Positions 1 through 4,069 of a stretch of 5,711 nucleotides of DNA are shown in pieces. Source of the DNA: Patescibacteria group bacterium. GTDB lineage: Bacteria > Patescibacteriota > Minisyncoccia > Phycocordibacterales > UBA6065. Below the pieces are notes generated by a model that saw nothing but the letters and a program-made list of their open reading frames with translations, had not been told where the DNA came from and did no database searches. Positions within the stretch are counted from its first letter, which is position 1; each line of letters begins with the position of its first letter. Where the stretch lies: assembly GCA_028866595.1 (NCBI GenBank), contig JAGWHV010000046.1, positions 1 through 5,711 of the forward strand, given 5' to 3'. The position numbers were made by a program, and so were the translations under genes.

Positions 1-332
1 TGGAAATCGGCGAGGAATATCTCCTGCTCCTTCTCCGAGTTGAACATCTTGTTCTTGAGCTTGATCCTGACCTTGAGCGGCGCCTCATACGAAAGCTTGT
101 TGTCTTTCGCATAGTGCTCGTCATATTTTGGCAGGGCGAGCTCGAAACCAGTGAAAGAGAGCTCGAACTTCTTGTCCGAGTAGTCTTTTATCGGCGAGAA
201 CTCCTGGAAAAGGTCGGCGAGGCCTTTCTCGACGAGCCATTTGAAGGAAGCCGTCTGCGCGAGGACGAGATCTGGTATCTCGGCGAGAGGCTCTTTGAAT
301 CGTCCGAAGAATTTCTGTTCCCTGTTTTGCAT
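1..332 (-). CDS. rpoB: RNA polymerase beta subunit RpoB, N-terminal 110 codons (partial, 3' end outside window)
   Basis: This is the start of the catalytic beta subunit of RNA polymerase. Translation of the minus strand from an ATG at 332 gives 110 residues with no stop to base 1. The RpoB N-terminal pattern is clear: FFGRFKEPLAEIPDLVLAQ (residues 8-26), then SFKWLVEKGL, FQEFSPIKD (42-50), a beta stretch ending FTGFEL, PKYDEHYAKDN (68-78), and YEAPLKVRIKLKN (82-94) before QEIFLADF. Family knowledge: this is the conserved lead-in to the protrusion domain. The frame stays open upstream to an ATG at 380, which would add 16 residues (MICQAKREQFYTSPE and one more Met). I prefer 332 because typical RpoB proteins begin shortly before the FF..F.EP motif, but neither ATG has a Shine-Dalgarno sequence. 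rpoC would be expected downstream, outside the window. Confidence 0.95.
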   Translation of the reverse strand, partial: MQNREQKFFGRFKEPLAEIPDLVLAQTASFKWLVEKGLADLFQEFSPIKDYSDKKFELSFTGFELALPKYDEHYAKDNKLSYEAPLKVRIKLKNKMFNSEKEQEIFLADF

Positions 333-367
333 TTCTGGCGATGTATAAAACTGCTCTTTTCGTTTTG

Positions 368-388
368 CTTGACAAATCATTTGTAAAG
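368..388. promoter_or_regulatory. 21-bp near-palindrome upstream of rpoB (operator-like)
   Basis: The plus strand reads CTTGACAAAT-C-ATTTGTAAAG. The two 10-base arms are mirror images about base 378 except for one pair. The dyad covers the alternative rpoB ATG at 380 and lies 36 bp before the preferred start. The shape suits a dimeric DNA-binding protein, or a weak hairpin in the rpoB leader. No regulator is identified, and chance cannot be excluded in an A/T-rich stretch. Confidence 0.4.
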
Positions 389-408
389 ACGCCTAAAGAC
401 ACGAAAAC

Positions 409-426
409 ACCTCTCCGCGAGGAGGT
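409..426 (-). terminator. Hairpin in the rpoB leader followed by U-rich RNA (attenuator or terminator-like)
   Basis: ACCTC (409-413) pairs with GAGGT (422-426). An alternative inner fold pairs CTCC (413-416) with GGAG (421-424) around a GCGA tetraloop. On the minus strand the stem is followed by GTTTTCGTGTCTTT, and on the plus strand by TTTTGTCGGTTTT, so it looks terminator-like in both directions. If rpoB is transcribed from the promoter near 550, this hairpin lies in its 5' leader and could attenuate transcription. It could instead be an insulating bidirectional terminator. The U-tract is interrupted in both directions, so it would be weak. Confidence 0.4.
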
Positions 427-536
427 TTTGTCGGTTTTAGTTCTGTCCTACGAGATTTTGAGCACGCAAAGGCGAAAAAACCCTTGTAAATACTTCGTGT
501 TTCCCCAATAACACAATCGTGCGTGAAGTGATGGTA

Positions 537-564
537 AGTGTACTTTTTATTGAAAGATTGTCAA
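537..564 (-). promoter_or_regulatory. Candidate sigma70 promoter for rpoB
   Basis: On the minus strand a perfect -35 box TTGACA (559-564) is followed after 16 bp by TACACT (537-542), which matches four of six bases of TATAAT. Transcription would start near 530 and give a leader of about 150-200 nt before rpoB, containing the hairpin at 409-426 and the dyad at 368-388. No better-spaced pair was seen closer to the gene: TTGTCA is present, but the nearest A/T-rich -10 candidates are 19-22 bp away. Confidence 0.45.
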
Positions 565-596
565 TGGCCGGAGATGATGTGCCTTCCCAGGGTTAC

Positions 597-621
597 GAAA
601 ATTTCCTTGGAGGAAATTTTC
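597..621. repeat. 10-bp perfect inverted repeat (GAAAATTTCC / GGAAATTTTC)
   Basis: GAAAATTTCC (597-606) and GGAAATTTTC (612-621) are exact inverted repeats around the 5-base spacer TTGGA. The stem would be A/T-rich with a GG/CC cap near the loop. No T-run follows on either strand, so a terminator is unlikely. It sits upstream of the rpoB promoter candidate and could be a protein-binding dyad. It is followed by a small G/C hairpin (GGCGC/GCGCC, 629-642). Confidence 0.5.
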
Positions 622-694
622 TCGTTTCGGCGCCGTCGCGCCTCCAAAGGACTCGCACAAGACATTCTCTTTTCGCCAATCGATATTTTTCCAA

Positions 695-719
695 GAAAAA
701 GCCCGACAGATTGTCGGGC
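695..719 (-). terminator. Rho-independent terminator of the 725-1228 gene
   Basis: GCCCGACA (701-708) and TGTCGGGC (712-719) form a perfect 8-bp G/C-rich stem with a 3-base loop. On the minus strand it is followed at once by five T residues (complement of 696-700). It begins 5 bases after the TGA stop at 725-727, so it clearly serves that gene. Confidence 0.9.
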
Positions 720-724
720 CTTGA

Positions 725-1228
725 TCAGAATGGCTGGCTCAAGACGGAGCCGCCGTTACAGAGCTCTTCCGGATGGCCCGTCATCCCGGCCCAGATGTGC
801 CAGCCCGCATCGTGCGGACCGAACGCGCTGAACCAGTGCGCCGAGAGCCTGCGGAGGATCTTATTCTTGTCGAAGGCGTAGCAAGTGTACCAGCGAGCCG
901 AGGACGCCGTGCGGAGAAACTGATAGAACTGAGCGAGATAGATCGGCACATCCGGCTCCCCTATCTCAGCCCTGATCGACTCGTCCGTCGGATACACCGA
1001 CAAATGTGATCCTCCGACGAGCTCTGTGAGCTGAATCGTCGTCGGCGGCACGTCGTGTTCGACATGACCAGGAAAGATCGAGACTGTGTCGTCGACGCGG
1101 GCTATCCTCACAGGAACATCGGCTGATCCCGTCGCTTGAAAGTGACGGCCGGCGTCGAACGCGTCCCGCCCGATCGTCTGGATGTAGGCCTTGTTCCCAA
1201 AAAGGCTGTGAATCTCTGAGTGATGCAT
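725..1228 (-). CDS. Hypothetical protein, 167 aa, His/Trp-rich
   Basis: I do not recognise a family. The reading frame is supported by its context: a sigma70-like promoter just upstream and a strong terminator 5 bases after the stop. The ATG at 1228 is the only sensible start, because an in-frame TGA lies a few codons upstream. No Shine-Dalgarno sequence precedes it. There is no signal peptide and no hydrophobic segment, so the protein is probably cytoplasmic. It has eleven histidines, including HH at 2-3 and a cluster at 131, 139, 144 and 152. The C-terminal third is rich in aromatic residues (RWYTCYAF at 112-119, HWFSAFGPHDAGWHIW at 131-146) and ends in a short tail with Cys157. The spread of His, Asp and Cys would suit metal binding, but no known metal-site signature is present. 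I see no similarity to the two neighbouring paralogues. Confidence 0.75.
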   Translation of the reverse strand: MHHSEIHSLFGNKAYIQTIGRDAFDAGRHFQATGSADVPVRIARVDDTVSIFPGHVEHDVPPTTIQLTELVGGSHLSVYPTDESIRAEIGEPDVPIYLAQFYQFLRTASSARWYTCYAFDKNKILRRLSAHWFSAFGPHDAGWHIWAGMTGHPEELCNGGSVLSQPF

Positions 1229-1239
1229 ATCTGCGCATC

Positions 1240-1267
1240 AAACTACTCGCTATCCCTTGCTTGTCAA
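1240..1267 (-). promoter_or_regulatory. Promoter of the 725-1228 gene, near-leaderless
   Basis: On the minus strand TTGACA (1262-1267) and TAGTTT (1240-1245) are separated by 16 bp. The -35 is perfect and the -10 matches three of six. The -10 box ends 11 bases before the start codon, so the mRNA leader would be only a few bases long and cannot hold a Shine-Dalgarno sequence. Confidence 0.55.
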
Positions 1268-1285
1268 TGCGATGCCGACTGGCAC

Positions 1286-1311
1286 AAATAAAAGATCCGA
1301 CATTCGTCGGA
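1286..1311 (-). terminator. Rho-independent terminator of the 1328-1807 gene
   Basis: TCCGAC (1296-1301) and GTCGGA (1306-1311) form a perfect 6-bp stem with a 4-base loop. On the minus strand it is followed by TCTTTTATTT. It begins 16 bases after the TAG stop (1328-1330), and just downstream lies the promoter of the next gene. Confidence 0.85.
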
Positions 1312-1327
1312 CCGTATGGAAGCTCGC

Positions 1328-1807
1328 CTATACGCGGCGCTCGAGAGCGCTTTTCAGGAAGAATCCATCTGGACGGAGGACGAGCTCGTCCTCGAATATG
1401 AGCTCCGGCCCTTCGTCCAGACGGTGAACGGTGAGACTAAGGCCCTCAAGATGCTCGCCGATGAAGGAAGGACTCGCGCCTGCGAACGTGGCCCTATGGT
1501 TCACGCTGGGATAAGCAACCGGCAGATGTAGAAGCTTTTCAGCGCGACTCGGAGGAAGTTCGACGACGAGCGGAATGGTGACCCCTCCTGGGCCATGAGA
1601 CAGCCGCACGATAAGTCTCCCGGTCTCGGTGATATGGTTGTACGCGCCGATGAATCGGCTGAAGGCCTCGTAAACGGCTTTCTGATAGAACGACGGCCGA
1701 TCGGCGTATGCCAGGGTCTCGCCTGTCCTCGGCTTCAGGCTGACATGAAATGGCGGCTTGAGGGTCTTCGACCCTCGGACGCCCTGAGTGGGTGTAAGAA
1801 CATTCAT
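1328..1807 (-). CDS. Hypothetical protein, 159 aa; paralogue of the 2521-2976 product
   Basis: No known family is recognised. The protein resembles the product at 2521-2976 along most of its length. The best block is SFYQKAVYEAFSRFIGAYN (residues 39-57), against SFEEKAIYEAFCLWIATLN there. A second block, VVELPPSRAEKLLHLP (81-96), aligns with a segment reading WVSLNPPTANVLLRLP. The K..PF near residue 20 is also shared. There is no signal peptide or membrane helix. The predicted layout is a short Pro-rich N-terminus, one amphipathic helix around YEAF, then mostly beta segments. The gene is monocistronic with its own terminator and is divergent from the glycosylase gene, the two starts being 44 bp apart. 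The start at 1807 (MNVL) parallels the MNIQ start of its paralogue. No Shine-Dalgarno sequence is visible. The function is unknown. Confidence 0.8.
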   Translation of the reverse strand: MNVLTPTQGVRGSKTLKPPFHVSLKPRTGETLAYADRPSFYQKAVYEAFSRFIGAYNHITETGRLIVRLSHGPGGVTIPLVVELPPSRAEKLLHLPVAYPSVNHRATFAGASPSFIGEHLEGLSLTVHRLDEGPELIFEDELVLRPDGFFLKSALERRV

Positions 1808-1819
1808 AGTTTCGAGGTA

Positions 1820-1847
1820 ATGCTATATTCCGACCAGGAAAAGTCAA
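1820..1847 (-). promoter_or_regulatory. Promoter of the 1328-1807 gene, near-leaderless
   Basis: On the minus strand TTGACT (1842-1847) is followed after 16 bp by TAGCAT (1820-1825), with five of six and four of six consensus matches. The -10 ends 12 bases before the ATG at 1807, again leaving almost no leader. The element lies inside the 44-bp divergent gap shared with the glycosylase gene. Confidence 0.55.
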
Positions 1848-1869
1848 ACGCATGATTCAGGCGTATAAT
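1822..1869 (+). promoter_or_regulatory. Candidate promoters of the glycosylase gene
   Basis: Two plus-strand -10 candidates are visible. TATATT at 1824-1829 is preceded by TGC, giving an extended -10, and would start transcription near 1836, just at the AGGAAAAG (1836-1843) that precedes the ATG at 1852. A consensus TATAAT lies at 1864-1869; it would give a leaderless message beginning about at the ATG at 1879. Neither has a good -35. The first overlaps the -10 box of the divergent gene, so the two directions could compete for polymerase. Confidence 0.35.
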
Positions 1870-2490
1870 CGATACGCCATGTACTCGAAAGCCCGCCTTC
1901 ATTTCAAAAAGAATGACCCGATACTTCACAAAGCTTCTCTCGAATTCGAGATCGAGGACTTAAAAGAGAGCGACGACGTGTTCCGCGACATCGTCTGGAC
2001 GATCATCGGCCAACAGCTCTCGGGCAAAGCTGCCGATACCATATTCGGACGGTTCATCGCTCTTTTTCCCGGCCGCGAGCTTGAACCGCGCCGGATATTG
2101 AAACTGTCCGACTCGGCGATGCGCGCGTGCGGCCTTTCCGGCGCGAAAGCCCGAGCGATAAAGAGCTTCGCCGAGCACATGATAACGGGACGCATCGATC
2201 TCGACCGACTGCCGACTCTCTCCGACGCCGAAGTCCTCGCTGAATTGACGAAAGTCAAAGGCATCGGCCCGTGGACAGCGGAGATGATACTGATGTTCTC
2301 CCTCGGCCGCGCGGACATATTCTCCGCCGGCGACCTCGGCCTCCGCAAAGGCCTGATGCACCTCTATGGCCTAAAGAAGGCGCCCTCTGATAGCCGCATC
2401 GCCGCCCTGACGAGCCGCTGGTCGCCCTACCGAACGTACGGCGCGCGCATCCTTTGGCGGATCGCCGACAAGAAAAAAGCCCGTCTGTGA
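1852..2490 (+). CDS. DNA-3-methyladenine glycosylase, AlkA-like (HhH-GPD superfamily)
   Basis: This is a base-excision repair enzyme that cleaves the N-glycosidic bond of alkylated purines such as 3-methyladenine. Three family hallmarks are visible in the 212 residues: the helical-core motif IIGQQLS (51-57), the helix-hairpin-helix VKGIGPWTAEMIL (135-147) that grips the DNA backbone, and the catalytic aspartate in AGDLGLRKG (Asp161). RWSPYRTYGARILWR (189-203) is the usual C-terminal helix of the AlkA/MPG-II type. It is shorter than E. coli AlkA (about 280 residues) and lacks that enzyme's N-terminal beta domain, as in many compact homologues. There is no Cys cluster, so it is not an Fe-S EndoIII/MutY type. 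The ATG at 1879 (MYSKARLHF) is a credible alternative start and matches typical family N-termini. It is the only plus-strand gene here and converges on 2521-2976, 30 bp away. Confidence 0.9.
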   Translation: MIQAYNRYAMYSKARLHFKKNDPILHKASLEFEIEDLKESDDVFRDIVWTIIGQQLSGKAADTIFGRFIALFPGRELEPRRILKLSDSAMRACGLSGAKARAIKSFAEHMITGRIDLDRLPTLSDAEVLAELTKVKGIGPWTAEMILMFSLGRADIFSAGDLGLRKGLMHLYGLKKAPSDSRIAALTSRWSPYRTYGARILWRIADKKKARL

Positions 2491-2500
2491 TACAGCGGGC
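2473..2500 (-). terminator. Rho-independent terminator of the 2521-2976 gene, inside the glycosylase gene end
   Basis: GCCCG (2479-2483) plus CTGT (2485-2488) pair with ACAG (2492-2495) plus CGGGC (2496-2500), leaving one bulged base and a 3-base loop. On the minus strand it is followed by six T residues (complement of 2473-2478). The stem contains the last codons and the TGA stop (2488-2490) of the convergent glycosylase gene. On the plus strand no T-run follows, so it terminates only the minus-strand transcript well. Confidence 0.88.
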
Positions 2501-2520
2501 CATGGAGAGAGCCTCCTCTG

Positions 2521-2976
2521 TCAGGCGGTCGCGCGGACCAGCCTCTCTGGAGCATCCAGGAGGCGGAAAGCTCCGTCCTCGAGGATTATCTGGCGCACGT
2601 GGAAACCGGGTTCACCAAGAAGCGAGACCAGCAACCGACCGGCGCCAAAATTGGCAGGGCTGAGATCGGCAAGCCGTTCGCACGGCAAACGGAGGAGCAC
2701 ATTCGCCGTCGGCGGATTGAGGCTCACCCAGAGCTGGACGATCTCGAGATCAGCAAGCAGCCGCGGCTCGACCGTGTTCAGCCGAAACCAATTGGGACTG
2801 CCATCGTCGGGCTTCGCGTAGTTAAGCGTGGCGATCCAGAGGCAGAACGCCTCGTATATCGCCTTCTCTTCGAACGACCTCGCGCCGACGATCTTGCAGT
2901 CGGGTTCATCCGGGACGAAGACGGGCCGGAACGGGGCCTTGGGTAAAGGCTTGGTCATCGGGAACTGAATATTCAT
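2521..2976 (-). CDS. Hypothetical protein, 151 aa; paralogue of the 1328-1807 product
   Basis: No known family is recognised. The residues SFEEKAIYEAFCLWIATLN (34-52) and the later block VSLNPPTANVLLRLP (84-98) correspond to segments in the same order and at similar distance in the 1328-1807 product, so the two are divergent duplicates. Most other positions differ, and the loop between the blocks here is longer and acidic (KPDDGSPNW, 55-63). It has a Pro-rich N-terminus, one amphipathic helix around YEAF and a probably beta-rich remainder. There is no signal peptide or transmembrane helix, so a soluble cytoplasmic protein is likely. The start at 2976 follows a good promoter by 20 bases, with no clear Shine-Dalgarno sequence (only GAAAG). 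The stop is TGA at 2521-2523, followed by its own terminator. The function is unknown. Confidence 0.82.
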   Translation of the reverse strand: MNIQFPMTKPLPKAPFRPVFVPDEPDCKIVGARSFEEKAIYEAFCLWIATLNYAKPDDGSPNWFRLNTVEPRLLADLEIVQLWVSLNPPTANVLLRLPCERLADLSPANFGAGRLLVSLLGEPGFHVRQIILEDGAFRLLDAPERLVRATA

Positions 2977-2996
2977 TGTTGGAACTTTCGAAAGCC

Positions 2997-3025
2997 ATAC
3001 TATGCCCCGCGATAGAACGTGTCAA
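2997..3025 (-). promoter_or_regulatory. Sigma70 promoter of the 2521-2976 gene
   Basis: On the minus strand TTGACA (3020-3025) and TAGTAT (2997-3002) are separated by exactly 17 bp. The -35 is perfect and the -10 matches four of six. The -10 ends 20 bases before the ATG at 2976, so the leader is about 14 nt. The -35 starts 6 bp after the long hairpin at 3032-3086, which would insulate it from the upstream operon. Confidence 0.65.
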
Positions 3026-3031
3026 ACGATA

Positions 3032-3086
3032 AAGCGCCGCTCGTGTATGCGTCCGAAGCACGGGGACGCATGCATGAGCGGCGCTT
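3032..3086. terminator. Long 23-bp hairpin at the end of the trmD-sigma-membrane protein cluster
   Basis: Bases 3032-3054 and 3064-3086 are inverted repeats with a 9-base loop. All 23 positions pair in plus-strand RNA, counting two G-U wobbles (3043/3075 and 3046/3072). In minus-strand RNA those two become A-C mismatches, leaving stems of 11 and 8 bp. On the minus strand the stem is followed by TTTATCGTTTG, a poor but usable T-tract, so it probably ends the 4747-to-3112 transcript. Such a long stem is unusual for a plain terminator; a REP-like element or a structured RNA are alternatives. Confidence 0.65.
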
Positions 3087-3088
3087 AG

Positions 3089-3107
3089 GGCGGGCGGAAC
3101 GCCCGCC
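3089..3107 (-). terminator. Second G/C hairpin just after the membrane protein gene
   Basis: GGCGGGCG (3089-3096) and CGCCCGCC (3100-3107) form a perfect 8-bp stem with a 3-base loop, only 4 bases after the TAA stop at 3112-3114. No T-run follows on the minus strand, so alone it is not a standard terminator. Next to the 3032-3086 hairpin it may stall polymerase or protect the 3' end of the mRNA. Confidence 0.55.
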
Positions 3108-3111
3108 ACCT

Positions 3112-3426
3112 TTAGGAAGCTCTGGCGAGCTCGGCCGAGAAGCGCAGGCTCTCGACGAGACCCTTCAAAGCCCACAGCAAGAACAGGATTCCCGCAACCA
3201 GCGCACTCTTTACGACGACATCCGTGTGCGCGAACGCCGCGGCATAGAACCGCGCCACGGCCGGGATGTCAGCCACCGCAGGCATATTGGCTATGACGTG
3301 AGGGATGGATACGGTCGAAGCGACCACGCCAGCTGCTACGACAAGGAACACAAAAGGCGCGGCGAGCTTCCTCATGAGGAATATCGTCCGCACCTTTTTC
3401 ATAACGTGATTCATGAGTATGGTCAT
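3112..3426 (-). CDS. Small membrane protein, 104 aa, two predicted transmembrane helices
   Basis: I recognise no family. A basic N-terminus (MKKVRTIFLMRK) leads into a first hydrophobic helix at about residues 21-40. A linker of some 30 residues carrying Pro, Ala and His follows (IPHVIANMPAVADIP), then a second helix at about 72-90, VKSALVAGILFLLWALKGL. The C-terminal tail is short and charged. With a basic start, both ends are probably cytoplasmic and the linker outside. It lies 39 bp downstream of the sigma factor gene on the same strand, where ECF loci often encode a membrane anti-sigma factor. It has no zinc-binding ZAS domain and little cytoplasmic mass, so that role is only an inference. 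The first ATG overlaps the stop of an 8-codon ORF; later ATGs at 3414 and 3402 are possible starts. Confidence 0.75.
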   Translation of the reverse strand: MTILMNHVMKKVRTIFLMRKLAAPFVFLVVAAGVVASTVSIPHVIANMPAVADIPAVARFYAAAFAHTDVVVKSALVAGILFLLWALKGLVESLRFSAELARAS

Positions 3427-3449
3427 TGTGTCATTCGGGCGGACAGCAT
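3423..3449 (-). CDS. Candidate 8-codon leader ORF (MLSARMTQ) coupled to the membrane protein gene
   Basis: Between the sigma factor stop and the membrane protein start, the minus strand has AAGGA (complement of 3456-3460), six bases, then ATG at 3449. The ORF runs 8 codons to a TGA that overlaps the next ATG as ATGA (3423-3426). This is one of the few clear Shine-Dalgarno sequences in the window, and the membrane protein start has none of its own. Translational coupling through a short leader peptide is therefore plausible. A short ORF like this can also arise by chance. Confidence 0.35.
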   Translation of the reverse strand: MLSARMTQ

Positions 3450-3465
3450 GAGCCGTCCTTAGCTA

Positions 3466-4068
3466 TTAATACGTGCTTTCTTCGGTAATCTTTCGAGCGA
3501 TCTCTCGCATTTCGGCGCGGGCGCGGTGCATTCGAGTCTTTATGGCGCCTTCGCTCACGCCTTCGACCTCTGCGATCTCCTTATAATCCTTCTGCTCGAC
3601 TACGTATAACCGCATGATCCTGGCAAAGGTTTCAGGCAGTCGGCTGAACATCGATTCGAGATAGTCGCGGTCGAGCTTGTGCTCGCGCTCGGCAGAATCG
3701 TCGTGCGGCAATACCGCCTCCATGTCTTCGTCCAGAGCGGAAAAGAAGTCGCGCTCGCGCTTCATTTTCTTGTACCAATAGAAACAAACGTTCATGAGGA
3801 CTTTATAAGCCCAGGACGAGAAACGGGCACCTTCGACGGGGCGAAACGACCGGCCGTAGAGGTATATCTTGACGAAAGTATCTTGGACGATGTCGCGGGC
3901 GGCTTCTTCGTTCCTCACGACAGAGCGGGCTTTTCGCAAAAAAGCCTCCTCGTACCGTTCGACGAGCAATTCAAAGAGATGCGGATGCTTGAAAGACGCG
4001 GCGAGGACGTCTTCGTCGCGTTTCTCCTGAAATTCGGCCTTGCGTTGGTAGGGGTTCATCGATGTCAT
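3466..4068 (-). CDS. RNA polymerase sigma factor, sigma70 family, ECF type
   Basis: This is an alternative sigma factor that directs core RNA polymerase to its own promoter set. Numbering from the ATG at 4068 gives 200 residues. Region 2 spans about 30-104 and includes the core-binding helix around ARDIVQDTFVKIYLY (57-71) and the -10-recognising part FSSWAYKVLMNVCFYWYKK (83-101). After an acidic linker (about 105-135), region 4 spans 140-190, with LPETFARIMRLYVVEQKDYK and the -35-binding helix-turn-helix EIAEVEGVSEGAIKTRMHRA (164-183). Regions 1 and 3 are missing, which defines the ECF class. A frame extension to 4110 overlaps trmD by about 40 bp and looks non-coding. The start at 4068 is 1 nt after the trmD stop, and the ATG at 4059 is nearly as good; both suit translational coupling. 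The membrane protein downstream may regulate it. Confidence 0.93.
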   Translation of the reverse strand: MTSMNPYQRKAEFQEKRDEDVLAASFKHPHLFELLVERYEEAFLRKARSVVRNEEAARDIVQDTFVKIYLYGRSFRPVEGARFSSWAYKVLMNVCFYWYKKMKRERDFFSALDEDMEAVLPHDDSAEREHKLDRDYLESMFSRLPETFARIMRLYVVEQKDYKEIAEVEGVSEGAIKTRMHRARAEMREIARKITEESTY

Positions 4069-4069
4069 C

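Larger units (their letters stand above)
333..694. other. Long intergenic region upstream of rpoB without a convincing gene
   Basis: About 360 bp separate the rpoB start from the terminator of the next gene. Plus-strand ORFs here show no recognisable family and no persuasive start signal. A 34-codon minus-strand ORF (561-665) overlaps the rpoB -35 box and has only a weak purine-rich stretch upstream. No tRNA cloverleaf was seen. What it does contain is regulatory-looking: the -35/-10 pair at 537-564, the inverted repeat at 597-621, the leader hairpin at 409-426 and the dyad at 368-388. A long non-coding leader before rpoB is the simplest reading. Confidence 0.6.

Noticed and set aside
561..665. 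A 34-codon minus-strand ORF starting MSCASPLEARRRRNEK
   Set aside because: It has only a weak purine-rich stretch before the ATG, covers the 597-621 inverted repeat and the rpoB -35 box, and has no recognisable pattern. Chance is more likely.
519..881. Plus-strand ORFs of 97-120 codons upstream of and into the 725-1228 gene
   Set aside because: They run through a strong minus-strand terminator and antisense to a better supported gene, with no family resemblance.
1926..2503. Minus-strand ORFs of 82-140 codons across the glycosylase gene
   Set aside because: They are shadows of a gene with clear HhH-GPD motifs on the plus strand.
3032..3086. attC-like recombination site of an integron cassette array, suggested by single genes separated by hairpins
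   Set aside because: No GTTRRRY/RYYYAAC core sites flank the hairpin, the other separators are plain terminators, and no integrase is present.
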